64,000 bases of DNA from Reclinomonas americana ATCC 50394 (GCA_048213135.1 PS015010.1:992001-1056000); one strand, 5' to 3'. Shown: positions 44,584 through 54,251, counted from the stretch's first letter. A program made the numbers and translations. The notes: generated by a model from the sequence alone, not told the origin.

Positions 44584-44790
44584 ATGCCAATTATCGTAAA
44601 CCTTGACGTAATGCTCGCTAAGCGCAAAATGCAATCGAAGGAATTGGCAGAAATACTGAACGTAACACCGGCCAACCTGTCGATATTAAAAACCGGTAAA
44701 GCTAAGGGCATCCGGTTTGATTCGCTGGAAGCCATTTGCCGGGCGCTGGATTGCCAGCCGGGCGATATACTGGAATACAGGGAAGAATAA
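44584..44790 (+). CDS. Small XRE-family (Cro/CI-type) regulator
   Basis: This is a 68-residue one-domain DNA-binding protein: KELAEILNVTPANLSILKTG holds the helix-turn-helix, and the end LEAICRALDCQPGDILEYRE is the standard YozG-like form. The start lies 2 bp after the DUF2975 stop. It may bind the palindrome upstream of the pair. Confidence 0.93.
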   Translation: MPIIVNLDVMLAKRKMQSKELAEILNVTPANLSILKTGKAKGIRFDSLEAICRALDCQPGDILEYREE

Positions 44791-44952
44791 GCCAATGACA
44801 TAGCGACAAAAAAAAATGTCCTGAAAAGGGCAGGGGCAGCGCTTTGCCTGGTACGAAATAAAGTTAAATCCATTACCTGCGGCTGAAGTGTGCGACGCAA
44901 CGATGCAGACAGCAGCACTGCAGCAGGTAACATAAAAAACAATCTTACAACG

Positions 44953-45828
44953 ATGAATACTTTACAAATCAGCAACCTCAGCAAAACTTATGGCAAAGCT
45001 GTGCCGGCGATGCAGCAGATTTCGCTGGAGATCGGCAATGGCATGTTTGGCCTGCTGGGACCCAATGGCGCAGGAAAGTCAACACTGATGCGGACCATCT
45101 CCGGTCTGCAGGCGCCCGATAGTGGCAGCATTCTTTTTAATGGTAAAGACGCGGTGAGCTCGCCGCAGTGGATCAAACAGCACCTGGGTTACCTGCCGCA
45201 GGATTTTGGTGTATACCCCAAGATCAGTGCTTACGACCTGCTCGACCACCTGGCCGTACTGAAAGGCATCAGCGATAAACAAAAACGTAAAGAACAAATA
45301 TTGTCGCTGCTGGAAAAGACCAACCTGTACAACGATCGCCGAAAAGCCGTGAGCGCTTTCTCCGGTGGTATGCGTCAGCGTTTCGGTATTGCGCAGGCTT
45401 TGCTGGGCAACCCGCAGCTGATCATTGTAGATGAACCCACAGCGGGTCTGGATCCGGAAGAGCGCAACCGTTTTAATAATTTATTAAGCGAGATAGGAGA
45501 GCAGGTGATCGTGATCCTGTCTACGCACCTGGTGGAAGATGTGCGCAACCTTTGTACACAAATGGCCATCATCGATAAAGGGCGTGTACTCGCTACCGGT
45601 AGTCCGGCATCTTTTCTGGAAAAACTGGAAGGCCGCATCTGGAGTTTGACAATCGATAAAAAAGAATTACCGGCTTACCGTGAAAAATTCCGTGTCATCT
45701 CCACGCAGTTGCAGGCGGGACGGCAGCATATTCATGTGTACGCGGAATCCGCACCCGGCGGGGATTTTGCGCCGGTGACCGCCAGCCTGGAGGATGTTTA
45801 TTTTTCTCAACTTTTCAACGCCCGATAA
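44953..45828 (+). CDS. ABC transporter ATP-binding protein
   Basis: This 291-residue ATPase starts at ATG 44953 (MNTLQISNLSKTYG). Walker A is GLLGPNGAGKST, the signature is SAFSGGMRQR (variant of LSGGQ), Walker B is LIIVDEPTAGLDP and the switch His is in STHLVED. A C-terminal extension of about 60 residues follows. The permease/peptidase fusion starts one base after the stop, so the two form one transporter of the ABC-2 type. Confidence 0.93.
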   Translation: MNTLQISNLSKTYGKAVPAMQQISLEIGNGMFGLLGPNGAGKSTLMRTISGLQAPDSGSILFNGKDAVSSPQWIKQHLGYLPQDFGVYPKISAYDLLDHLAVLKGISDKQKRKEQILSLLEKTNLYNDRRKAVSAFSGGMRQRFGIAQALLGNPQLIIVDEPTAGLDPEERNRFNNLLSEIGEQVIVILSTHLVEDVRNLCTQMAIIDKGRVLATGSPASFLEKLEGRIWSLTIDKKELPAYREKFRVISTQLQAGRQHIHVYAESAPGGDFAPVTASLEDVYFSQLFNAR

Positions 45829-45829
45829 T

Positions 45830-48800
45830 ATGTTTACCTCCCTGCTTCACTTTGACTGGATCTTTTTCCGCCGGAAAAAATCTTTCTTCCTGTTGCTGAC
45901 TGCCTTCCCTTTACTGGGACTGGTAACCGCAACGATGGCCAATTTCCCTTTCCCGGAAACCTATAAAAATTCCCCTTACGTGATCACGTATGTAACGGGT
46001 GTGATGTCGCTGATGTGTATTTTTTCCGTGACGATACTGGCAGCGCAAAGCCTGCTGCGGGAAAAAGATTCGCATTTTGACCAGGTCATCTATGCCGCTC
46101 CGCTGAAGAAACTGCCTTACCTGGGCAGCCGCTTCGCCATTATTTTCCTGCTGGGGGTGATGACGTTTGCCTTGTTCATGCTCGGATTGCTGATCGGGCA
46201 CGAGTTTTTTCGCAGTCACCCGGAATCTTTTACCAGCTTGCATTTACAGTATTATATACAACCGTTCCTGCTCATTGCTGTGCCCAATATTTTATTCTGT
46301 ACCGCGGTCACCTGCAGCATTGGTGTGCTGTCGAAGAACCGGATGGTGATCTACATCTCCGGCCTCTTCATTTATTTCCTGTACTGGGCGGTTTCGCTGA
46401 TGGCCAATTCACCGCTGATGGCCAACGCGTCGCCGTTGCCACCAGAACAAATACAGCTGATGGCGAAGATCGACCCATTCGGGCTGGCGGCTTTTTTTGA
46501 GCAAACGCATTCCTGGAACTCGGAACAAAGGAACAATGTTCTACCATCATGGCAGGGGAACCTGTTGTTCAACCGGGTGCTGTACCTGCTGGTATCCGCC
46601 GCTTTACTGCTTTTCGCTTATTACCGTTCCCGTTTTTCGGCGGGAGGAAAACAACAATCCATACGTTTCGTAAAAAGCAAAGATCCAGCACCGGGTTTGG
46701 CTTATGCGCCGGTCAGTACTTTTACTAACGGTATGGGATACTTGTTTTCTGTTTGGCGGAGCCACATCAGGCTCGACTGGCGTGCGGTAGTAAAAACTAT
46801 TCCCTTGTGGCTGATCGTAACCGGTTGGGTATTCTTCCTCGGTATGGAACTGGCGGGTGAACTGGGTGGCAGCAGCCGTATTCCGCCGCCGGTAGCCACC
46901 ACGGCTTTGCTGTTCAGTAATATTCTGGAAATGTTGCCTGTAGTGGGTTTGCTGGTGATGCTATTTTTCGGAAGCGAGATATACTGGCGCAGCGAGGCGG
47001 TACGTTTTGCACCATTGGAAAACAGCAGCCCGGTGCCTGCATTTGCACCGGTACTGGCAAGATGCTGTTCGCTTTCACTCGTGGGCCTGTTCATGATAGG
47101 GGGAAGTATACTCATTGGGATCGCTTTTCAACTGGCTTACTGGCATGCGGAGATCGACTGGCAGTTGTATGCTTCTTTGTTCTACCTCGTGGGATTGCCT
47201 TTTATACTGTATGCTGTGCTCATTATAGCTGTGCATGCCTGCAGCCCGAACAGGTATACAGGACTGCTGGTATCGTCGGTCTTATTGTTGCTTACCAACA
47301 CATCGATGGGTGAACTTTTCGGGCTTAACCGTCCTTTATTCCGTTATGCAAATGTGTACAGCGGGCCTTACAGTGAATTCAATGGGTTTGATATTTTTCT
47401 TACCGCTTTTCATATCCGCATGCTGTACTGGTGTTGTGTAGCGATGGCTGTATTGTTTTTGTCTTCCCGCCTGTGGCGGGGTAACAGGAAACGAAAGCCC
47501 GGACTGTCCTGGATCGCAGGGGTATGCCTGTCACTGGCAGGCGCCGGTTCGGCGGGGTACGTGATTGCCACAAAAACAACAACTCCTGGGAGAAACCAGC
47601 GCAACGACTGGATGCAGGCCTATGAAAATAAATACAAACGCTTCAGTGATCTGCCGCAACCGGTCATCACCCGTGTTACTGCAGCCATCGACCTTTTTCC
47701 TGCTGATAACAGTTACCGGGTAACAGGCCGGTATACCGTAGTGAATAAATCGAATGGTGCAATAGATTCGCTGTTGCTGTACACCGATCGTGCTTTGCAG
47801 TGGCAACCCATCGCTATTCCCGGTACACGTTTACTGGAACAGGATAGTCTGTATGGTCATCGCTGGTACAGGCTGGACAGGGCTTTGCAACCAGGGGATT
47901 CCTTATCGTTGCCTTTCGCGTTCACTTACCGGGCTTCCGCCTTCAATGGTTTCGGCGCTGCCAATGCCATATTGAAAAACGGCGCTTTTATACGGATCAG
48001 TAATTTCTTTCCCCGGCTGGGTTATATGGCCGATAATGAAATAGATGACCCGGGAGTACGCCGTCGCCGTGGTTTACCACCATCATCGGTACTGATGCCA
48101 TTGGAAAGAAAAGATACATCCCGTTATGAGTATGGGTTTATTGAACTGGACGCGGTGATCTCTACCGGAAAAGATCAGACTGCCCTGGGCATCGGGCAAT
48201 TGCAGCAAAGCTGGACAAAAGATGATCGCAATTATTTTCATTATGTAACACCATCGCCGGTGCCGTTCCGTTTCGCGGTTGCATCCGCACGATATGCCGT
48301 GAAAAAGGAACAATACCGCAACATCAGCCTCGAAGTATACTATGACCCACAGCACGGGCAGAACATTGACCGTTTGCTGCACGACGCTAAAAATGCGCTG
48401 GATTACTGTGAGCAGAATTTTGGTCCCTATCCTTACCATGATCTCCGTCTTGCGGAAATATCCTCTTTCACCAAAGGTTTTGCCGGTACGGCTTACCCGT
48501 CGGTGCTGTTCATCAATGAGTCTTTTGGTTTCCGAAATAAGATGAATGCGGATCCCGGCAGGGATATCCTGAACGAAATGGTCAGCCATGAGCTGTCGCA
48601 TACCTGGTGGGGTAATGCCAGTATTGACGCGGAGTACAGGAAAGGCAGTAAACTGCTCACCGAAACACTGGCCATGTATACCGAGTTGATGCTGTATAAA
48701 AAAGCCTACGGTATGGAGCCGCTCACGGGTCGTGTTGCCGTACATCGCGACCTATATGCGGGTGAAAGGACCTTTACCAACGAAGAGCCACTTTACCTGT

Positions 48801-49327
48801 CAGACCCCCGTAAGCCCTTCCTGTGTTACGACAAAGGCATGTGGGTGATGTACCAGTTATATATGCTGGTGGGAGAGGATAAGATCAATACCGCGCTGAA
48901 GAATTTGCTTAAAAATAAGGCGTATCCGTCTGGTCCGCCTGTTGCTACAGACCTGCTCAATGAATTATACCATGTCAGTGATACCGCATTGCATGGTAAA
49001 ATAGATGAATTGTTCAAACAGGTAGTTACCTGCGATGTGAAGTTCAGCAAAGCTACCTGTACCCGTAAGGGCAGCAACTATGAACTGGTGGTGGAGATAA
49101 AGGGTAATAAGTATAAAGAGGATGGGAGAGGGAAAAAGGAGCCTGTAGTTTTTACAGACAGTATTGAAATGGAAGTTCAGTTTACCGGATTACCAGCACA
49201 GATAATAAAAACAAGTACAGGCAATAATCAATTTGTGTTTTCGCAGAAACCGGTCAAACTGGTACTTGATCCCCGGTTGTTGCTGCCGGAACTGAACGTG
49301 GAGAATAATGAAAAACGGTTGGAATAA
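45830..49327 (+). CDS. ABC-2 permease fused to an M1-type aminopeptidase
   Basis: This is a 1165-residue fusion. The first 560 or so residues hold two ABC-2 permease halves with about 12 hydrophobic segments (SFFLLLTAFPLLGLVTATM, then a second set from about 320). The remaining part is periplasmic and is an M1 peptidase: HELSH at 920-924 and Glu 945 in LLTETLAMYTELM. The gap HELSH-x20-E is longer than the textbook x18 but fits the LSETLA-type branch. The type is known in Bacteroidota. The substrate exported or processed is unknown. It starts directly after the ATPase gene stop. Confidence 0.92.
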   Translation: MFTSLLHFDWIFFRRKKSFFLLLTAFPLLGLVTATMANFPFPETYKNSPYVITYVTGVMSLMCIFSVTILAAQSLLREKDSHFDQVIYAAPLKKLPYLGSRFAIIFLLGVMTFALFMLGLLIGHEFFRSHPESFTSLHLQYYIQPFLLIAVPNILFCTAVTCSIGVLSKNRMVIYISGLFIYFLYWAVSLMANSPLMANASPLPPEQIQLMAKIDPFGLAAFFEQTHSWNSEQRNNVLPSWQGNLLFNRVLYLLVSAALLLFAYYRSRFSAGGKQQSIRFVKSKDPAPGLAYAPVSTFTNGMGYLFSVWRSHIRLDWRAVVKTIPLWLIVTGWVFFLGMELAGELGGSSRIPPPVATTALLFSNILEMLPVVGLLVMLFFGSEIYWRSEAVRFAPLENSSPVPAFAPVLARCCSLSLVGLFMIGGSILIGIAFQLAYWHAEIDWQLYASLFYLVGLPFILYAVLIIAVHACSPNRYTGLLVSSVLLLLTNTSMGELFGLNRPLFRYANVYSGPYSEFNGFDIFLTAFHIRMLYWCCVAMAVLFLSSRLWRGNRKRKPGLSWIAGVCLSLAGAGSAGYVIATKTTTPGRNQRNDWMQAYENKYKRFSDLPQPVITRVTAAIDLFPADNSYRVTGRYTVVNKSNGAIDSLLLYTDRALQWQPIAIPGTRLLEQDSLYGHRWYRLDRALQPGDSLSLPFAFTYRASAFNGFGAANAILKNGAFIRISNFFPRLGYMADNEIDDPGVRRRRGLPPSSVLMPLERKDTSRYEYGFIELDAVISTGKDQTALGIGQLQQSWTKDDRNYFHYVTPSPVPFRFAVASARYAVKKEQYRNISLEVYYDPQHGQNIDRLLHDAKNALDYCEQNFGPYPYHDLRLAEISSFTKGFAGTAYPSVLFINESFGFRNKMNADPGRDILNEMVSHELSHTWWGNASIDAEYRKGSKLLTETLAMYTELMLYKKAYGMEPLTGRVAVHRDLYAGERTFTNEEPLYLSDPRKPFLCYDKGMWVMYQLYMLVGEDKINTALKNLLKNKAYPSGPPVATDLLNELYHVSDTALHGKIDELFKQVVTCDVKFSKATCTRKGSNYELVVEIKGNKYKEDGRGKKEPVVFTDSIEMEVQFTGLPAQIIKTSTGNNQFVFSQKPVKLVLDPRLLLPELNVENNEKRLE

Positions 49328-49420
49328 ATTTTAAAAAAATATTCGTGTTGCTGTCCAAATAATCGAATGCCGGTCGTCATTGCTGTATAAAACATTTAAC
49401 AACAATAAAGACCTGAGAAC

Positions 49421-49885
49421 ATGAAACAAAGAATCAATGCATTTGAAAAAGGACAGAACGCGATGAGGGCTGTGTACGGACTGGGCATCTATCTTGCCAA
49501 ATCAACACTGGAACAACACCTGCTTAACCTCATCTATTTCCGCGTATCGCAGATCAATGGTTGTGCTTACTGTCTCGATATGCACTCCAAGGACCTGCGG
49601 GCGAAAGGGGAGACTGAGCAACGACTGTATATGCTGGATGCCTGGCGGGAAGCACCCCTGTACAGCGACCGCGAAAGGGCGGCGCTCGTCTGGGCGGAGG
49701 CGGTAACACGGATTCCCGGCGGACAGGTGCCTGATGACGTATACGAGGAAGCCAGTCGGCAGTTTTCGGAAACAGAACTGATCGACCTCACCATCGCTTC
49801 CATCACCATCAATAGTTATAACCGGATCAACATAGCCTTTCGTACAGAAGCCGGAGGGTACCAACCCGGGGCACATGGCGGATAA
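49421..49885 (+). CDS. Carboxymuconolactone decarboxylase (AhpD-like) family protein
   Basis: This 154-residue helical protein has the AhpD-type redox motif CAYCLDMH (Cys 48, Cys 51, His 55). The lead LIYFRVSQINGCAYCLDMHS is typical of peroxidase-related CMD proteins (described at about 38-56), and ELIDLTIASITINSYNRINI ends the fold. Such proteins reduce peroxides or act as alkylhydroperoxidases; the partner is unknown. The Crp-type gene downstream may regulate it. Confidence 0.9.
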   Translation: MKQRINAFEKGQNAMRAVYGLGIYLAKSTLEQHLLNLIYFRVSQINGCAYCLDMHSKDLRAKGETEQRLYMLDAWREAPLYSDRERAALVWAEAVTRIPGGQVPDDVYEEASRQFSETELIDLTIASITINSYNRINIAFRTEAGGYQPGAHGG

Positions 49886-49997
49886 GCCGGTAAAAGTATA
49901 GTCATGAATGCCGGCCGGTTGCTGATCAGCTGACCAGCAACCGGTGAAACGGCAAAATAAACAGGGGTGAATGCCGTGATTCATTATCTTCATAATC

Positions 49998-50561
49998 GTG
50001 AAATTTCTCCTGAAACATATTGATAGTTTTCACCGCCTGGAAGAAGAGGCGCAGCAAGCCCTGCAGGATTGTTTTGAAGAAGTTACCTTATCGAAGAACG
50101 GTCACCTGCTGCAGGAAGGACAGGTTTGCCGTCACCTGTATTTCTTAGAGAAAGGTGCTTCACGCGGATATTATTACCTCGACGGCAAGGAGATCACCCA
50201 CTGGTTTGGGTTTGAAAATGATTTCGTCACTTCTTTCCACAGCTTCATCACCGGCGAACCCGCCGTTGAGAATATCCAGTTGCTGGAAGGCAGTATTCTA
50301 TGGAGTATTTCAAAGGAGCAGTTAACGGGTTTGTTTGACCGCTACCACAACATCGAACGCCTGGTACGTATCGCTTATGAAAAGTATTACATCCGCCTGG
50401 AAGAACGTTATGTAAATGCGCAGTTCCGCACAGCAGCGGAGCGTTATGAACGATTGCTGGAGCAGGCCCCGCACATACCCGAACGTGTTCCGCTGGGGTA
50501 TATCGCCTCTTACCTGGGTATCAGCCAGGAAACGCTCAGCCGGGTACGCGGTCGTCTTTAA
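49998..50561 (+). CDS. Crp/Fnr-type transcription regulator
   Basis: This 187-residue protein begins with GTG at 49998, where the family N-terminus starts. A cyclic-nucleotide-binding-like barrel (about 10-110, with FLEKGASRGYYYLDGKEI) is followed by a short HTH (PLGYIASYLGISQETLSRVR). The cNMP-binding residues (GE...RxA) are not conserved, as in most Bacteroidota members of this group, so the ligand is unknown. Neighbours are an AhpD-like gene before and a YiaA gene after. Confidence 0.9.
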   Translation: MKFLLKHIDSFHRLEEEAQQALQDCFEEVTLSKNGHLLQEGQVCRHLYFLEKGASRGYYYLDGKEITHWFGFENDFVTSFHSFITGEPAVENIQLLEGSILWSISKEQLTGLFDRYHNIERLVRIAYEKYYIRLEERYVNAQFRTAAERYERLLEQAPHIPERVPLGYIASYLGISQETLSRVRGRL

Positions 50562-50640
50562 CATTTGTTTTTCGGGTTTTGACCTTTGTCAAAAGTCCTG
50601 GCCGGGCAGGTCAATAGCTTTGTTTCATAAACTCATCATT

Positions 50641-51069
50641 ATGGAACAAAAACCCGCACAACCTTCACCCGCTTTTATTGCTGCCTCCTGGGCGGCATTC
50701 TTTACCGGCACTATTGCCTTTCTTATTGGCTTGTGGAATGCCAATATGGAGCTGAATGAAAAAGGCTATTATTTTACCGTACTCATGTTCGGTCTTTTCT
50801 CTGCTGTATCCGTTCAGAAAGCAGTACGCGACCAACTGGAAGGTATCCCGGTAACCAGCATCTATTATGGCATCGCCTGGTTTTGTACACTGCTTTCCCT
50901 GCTGCTGCTCACCGTTGGTCTGTGGAATGCTGAAATTGAAAGAAGCGAAAAAGGATTCTATGCCATGTCGTTTGTACTCAGCATTTTTGCCGCCATCGCC
51001 GTACAGAAAAACACAAGGGACATGAAAGCATCGAAACCCGAACTGCCGCCGGTTAACACACAACAGTAA
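50641..51069 (+). CDS. YiaA/YiaB-type inner membrane protein
   Basis: This 142-residue protein starts at ATG 50641. Two repeats of the YiaAB two-helix unit are visible: FIAASWAAFFTGTIAFLIGL with LNEKGYYFTVLMFGLFSAVSVQKAVRD, and YYGIAWFCTLLSLLLLTVGL with RSEKGFYAMSFVLSIFAAIA (described by position, about 14-58 and 78-123). It is an integral membrane protein of unknown function. A good terminator follows. Confidence 0.92.
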   Translation: MEQKPAQPSPAFIAASWAAFFTGTIAFLIGLWNANMELNEKGYYFTVLMFGLFSAVSVQKAVRDQLEGIPVTSIYYGIAWFCTLLSLLLLTVGLWNAEIERSEKGFYAMSFVLSIFAAIAVQKNTRDMKASKPELPPVNTQQ

Positions 51070-51112
51070 GTTGGTGTCAGCATAAATGATCTGCACAAAC
51101 CGCGAAGAGGAG

Positions 51113-51142
51113 CAGGGACTGGAAATGACCGGTCCCTGTTTT
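51113..51142 (+). terminator. Terminator after yiaA-like gene
   Basis: CAGGGACTGG pairs with CCGGTCCCTG (one G-U pair) around a 6-base loop, followed by TTTTAATTTT. It lies 43 bp after the YiaA-like stop. Confidence 0.8.
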
Positions 51143-51346
51143 AATTTTCAGCAAATATAAAATTTACCTACTCCTTTCCCTCTTTCGTCTATCCGGGCTT
51201 TCTCTTTATCTATTATCATGTGATAAGGGCCAGAAGACGTTTGTCAGCACTATAATATTCGCCCGACTTATTATATTATTGTAGCAGGATGTCAACCACT
51301 ACCGTTTCTTCATTTTACATCTTAAAAAACCTAAAACCCCGTTACT

Positions 51347-51919
51347 ATGACCAGTCCCGGATTTGAAATTTACAATGACACCATCTGGCCCATGCAAATT
51401 TCCCTTAGCCAGGCAGGCCCGCTTTACTATGACCTGGTACCACCCAAAAGTTATTTCCGCAGGAGAACCGGCGCCGTATGGTTTACCATAACCAGTACCA
51501 TATCGCTCGACAACCAGCTGCACATTACAACACTGCATGCTATTATACCTATTATGAACATACTTAACTTCATGATACTGGGAACCGCCCTTGGACTTGC
51601 GGGGGCCACTGCCGCGGCCAGGGGGCTTATTCCCACACAGCTGGCGGCTGTGCTGCAAGCCGGGGGACCCGCTGCGCAAAATGCGCTGATGATAAACGGC
51701 GCCGTCCTGGGTGAACTCGATGACCGGGAGGCCAGGAGAGCACTGGCCGGCGTCTTTAACGAGAGAGCTTCCACTGTATCAAGAAGAGGAAGTTATGCCG
51801 GACGGGCATGGCCTTTCCGCCACAGGGTACACACATTCCGTATTACCGGCGGGCCTTATTTTAAAGATGCCGGCAATGGAAGAGCGGAACTGGTAAGCGC
51901 ACCGCTTTATATAGACTAA
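51347..51919 (+). CDS. Protein of unknown function (190 residues)
   Basis: I do not recognise this protein. There is no classical signal peptide. The first 60 residues look like a beta-sandwich (FEIYNDTIWPMQISLSQAGP, LVPPKSYFRRRTGAVWFTIT). A hydrophobic Ala/Gly-rich stretch in the middle (about 65-115: MNILNFMILGTALGLAGATA) could be a membrane hairpin. The end contains Arg-rich HRVHTFRITGGPYFKDAG. It stands alone between two terminators. Asn/Thr/Pro-rich lead motifs of this kind occur in some secreted proteins of unknown function. Confidence 0.65.
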   Translation: MTSPGFEIYNDTIWPMQISLSQAGPLYYDLVPPKSYFRRRTGAVWFTITSTISLDNQLHITTLHAIIPIMNILNFMILGTALGLAGATAAARGLIPTQLAAVLQAGGPAAQNALMINGAVLGELDDREARRALAGVFNERASTVSRRGSYAGRAWPFRHRVHTFRITGGPYFKDAGNGRAELVSAPLYID

Positions 51920-51941
51920 AGACAAAGCCTGAAACAAAGAC

Positions 51942-51973
51942 AAAAAATGGTGGGTTTTTACCCGCCATTTTTT
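51942..51973 (+). terminator. Terminator after the 190-residue unknown protein
   Basis: AAATGGTGGG pairs with CCCGCCATTT (one G-U pair) around a 6-base loop, with A-rich and T-rich flanks. It lies 23 bp after the stop at 51919. Confidence 0.85.
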
Positions 51974-52149
51974 ATTGGACTGACTTTTTTAAAAAAATAT
52001 CCTTTTCCTGTCCCAATTCTTTTCCGGTGATCGTCATATGTGCAGGAACCTGCTGTAAGTATGATCCGGACAGTATTAAATTGATGTTAACCGGGTTGAC
52101 GGGGCCTCCGAAAGGATTTATTTTTATCACTTCTAAAATAAAAAATACA

Positions 52150-52548
52150 ATGGAAAAAATGTCAGCCAACACCAATGCACTCAATTGGTTCGAAATCCCA
52201 GCAACCGATATTGCCCGGGCGAAAAAATTTTACGAAACCCTTTTCGGTATTACCATGGATACCCAGGAAATGATGGGCATGCAAATGGCCTTCTTCCCCT
52301 TTGACATGGGTGCCGCCAATGGCAGGGTATCGGGAGCGCTGGTACAAAGCGAAATGCACAAACCTTCCCTGGATGGCGCTATTGTTTACCTCAATGCCAA
52401 CCCCGGTATACAGACCGTAATAGACAGGATTGAAGGCGCCGGCGGAAAAGTCATCATGCCGCGTACACAGATCAGTGAAGAGATCGGGTACATGGCTTTT
52501 TTTATTGACACCGAAGGCAATCGTATGGCTTTACATGCAGGTAATTAA
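52150..52548 (+). CDS. VOC-family (glyoxalase-like) protein
   Basis: This is a 132-residue protein starting at ATG 52150. The vicinal-oxygen-chelate pattern is clear: NALNWFEIPATDIARAKKFY, GALVQSEMHKPSLDGAIVYL, GGKVIMPRTQI, GYMAFFIDTEGNRMALH. The metal-site residue at the end is Leu-His rather than Glu, so catalysis is unsure. It lies 26 bp before the YCII gene and the ECF42 sigma gene. Confidence 0.88.
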   Translation: MEKMSANTNALNWFEIPATDIARAKKFYETLFGITMDTQEMMGMQMAFFPFDMGAANGRVSGALVQSEMHKPSLDGAIVYLNANPGIQTVIDRIEGAGGKVIMPRTQISEEIGYMAFFIDTEGNRMALHAGN

Positions 52549-52574
52549 TATCTTTCATTTCTAAAACTGAATGT

Positions 52575-52919
52575 ATGTCTGAATTTCTTTTATTGTTCCG
52601 CGGGGCCGACCGGGTTAACCCGCAGGAATCGCCTGACGAATGGCAGCAACACATGGAAAAATGGATGGTGTGGATGGGAAAACTGAGTGAGGAAGGAAGG
52701 TTTGGGGGTGCACAACCACTCAAGCCCGAAGGCAGGCAGATCAAAGGCCCTTCCAAAATCGTTACCGACGGGCCTTTTATGGAGGGCAAGGAAATGGTAG
52801 GCGGCTACCTCATCTGCAAAGCAGACAGCTATGATGAAGCAGTAGAACTCGCCAAAGGCTGTCCCATACTGGAATATACCGATGGTATCGTGGAAGTCCG
52901 CGAGATCATGGAGATGTAA
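52575..52919 (+). CDS. YCII-domain (DGPF) protein
   Basis: This 114-residue protein has the YCII/DGPF signature GPSKIVTDGPFMEGKEMVGGY and the lead FLLLFRGADRV (described by position at 58-78 and 3-14). Such proteins are the constant partners of ECF42-type sigma factors, as here (51 bp gap). They may act as small ligand- or peroxide-sensing proteins; the mechanism is unknown. Confidence 0.92.
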   Translation: MSEFLLLFRGADRVNPQESPDEWQQHMEKWMVWMGKLSEEGRFGGAQPLKPEGRQIKGPSKIVTDGPFMEGKEMVGGYLICKADSYDEAVELAKGCPILEYTDGIVEVREIMEM

Positions 52920-52970
52920 TACCCACGACCGGGATGACGGGTATCAACCGCATCCCGGTTTTTCAATCAT

Positions 52971-54251
52971 ATGAGTACACCGGAACCGGTAATGCATACG
53001 CACCAGTTTGCCGACCAGCTGTTTCGTCGGGAGGCAGGCCGTCTTGTGGCCATCATCACCCGTATCATGGGTATGGAAAACCTGGAACTCGCCGAAGATG
53101 TGGTACAGGATACGTTCTTGTCCGCCATAAAAGTGTGGCCGCTGAAAGGTGTGCCGGACAATCCATCGGCATGGCTGATGCAGGTGGCCAGGAACAAGGC
53201 TATTGATGTGATCCGGAAAAACAAGTTCTCGAAACAGGTGGATTTTTCTGACCCGGAAAGACAACTGCTGCAATCTGAATATACACTCGCCGCACAGGTA
53301 GAAAAACTCTGGAATGAGGACAGCGTGGAAGATGATCAACTGCGGATGATGTTTGCCTGTTGCCATGAAGGCATCACACCCGAGGGACAGATCACGCTGA
53401 TGCTGAAAACACTTTGCGGTTTATCCACCGCGGAAATAGCCAGGGCTTTTATGTTGCCGGAAGATACCATCTCGAAACGCCTGTACCGGGCCCGCCAGTT
53501 TTTCCGGGAAGAAAAAATAAAACCGGAGTTCCCCGACCGCGATAAACTGTACGACAGCACGGGCGCCGTACTGAAAGCCATCTACCTCATCTTTAATGAA
53601 GGTTATAATTCTGCCGGTGCGGGGGAACTGATCCGGAAAGACCTGCTGCACCAGGCCATGTACCTGTGTAAAACACTTTGTGACAACCCGTATACCGGTC
53701 AGCCCGAAGTATTCGCCGCTATGGCGCTGATGTGTTTCCATGCATCGCGTATCGACAGCAGGATCAGCGCGGAAGGGGAGATCATCCTGTTATCGCAGCA
53801 GGATCGCCGCCTGTGGAACCGGGAGTTGATCCATGAAGGCAATGGTTATATGAACAGGGCGGCGTCCGGCGATAAAGTCAGCGCTTATCATATTGAAGCG
53901 GCCATCGCTTATGAACATTGCATGGCGCCTTCTTTTGTGCAGACGAACTGGCCGCAAATATTAAGCTACTACGACATGCTGTACCAGGTTTGCCCTTCGG
54001 CGATAGTGGCCCTTAACCGGTTGATCGTGGTGAATAAGATCAGCGGTGCCGATGCCACGCTGGCCGAAATAAGCGGGTCGCATTACCGGGAAGAATGGGA
54101 GAAGCATTATCTCTATTACAGCCTGTTGGGTGATATATGGGCGCCTGCTGATGTTGCCAGGGCGATAGCATACTATCAACAATCCATCACACTCACGCAG
54201 TCGGAAGCGGAGAAGAAATTGCTGCAGAGAAAAATTGATCAGCTTTTGTAA
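52971..54251 (+). CDS. ECF42-type RNA polymerase sigma factor
   Basis: This 426-residue sigma factor has region 2 (AEDVVQDTFLSAIKVWP, WLMQVARNKAIDVIRKNK) and region 4 (TLCGLSTAEIARAFMLPEDT, SKRLYRARQFF), followed by a long C-terminal helical, TPR-like extension (about 190-426) found in the ECF42 group (DUF6596). It has no anti-sigma gene; control is thought to involve the extension. With the YCII protein before it, it forms the standard ECF42 set, here extended by a VOC protein. Target genes are not visible. Confidence 0.92.
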   Translation: MSTPEPVMHTHQFADQLFRREAGRLVAIITRIMGMENLELAEDVVQDTFLSAIKVWPLKGVPDNPSAWLMQVARNKAIDVIRKNKFSKQVDFSDPERQLLQSEYTLAAQVEKLWNEDSVEDDQLRMMFACCHEGITPEGQITLMLKTLCGLSTAEIARAFMLPEDTISKRLYRARQFFREEKIKPEFPDRDKLYDSTGAVLKAIYLIFNEGYNSAGAGELIRKDLLHQAMYLCKTLCDNPYTGQPEVFAAMALMCFHASRIDSRISAEGEIILLSQQDRRLWNRELIHEGNGYMNRAASGDKVSAYHIEAAIAYEHCMAPSFVQTNWPQILSYYDMLYQVCPSAIVALNRLIVVNKISGADATLAEISGSHYREEWEKHYLYYSLLGDIWAPADVARAIAYYQQSITLTQSEAEKKLLQRKIDQLL

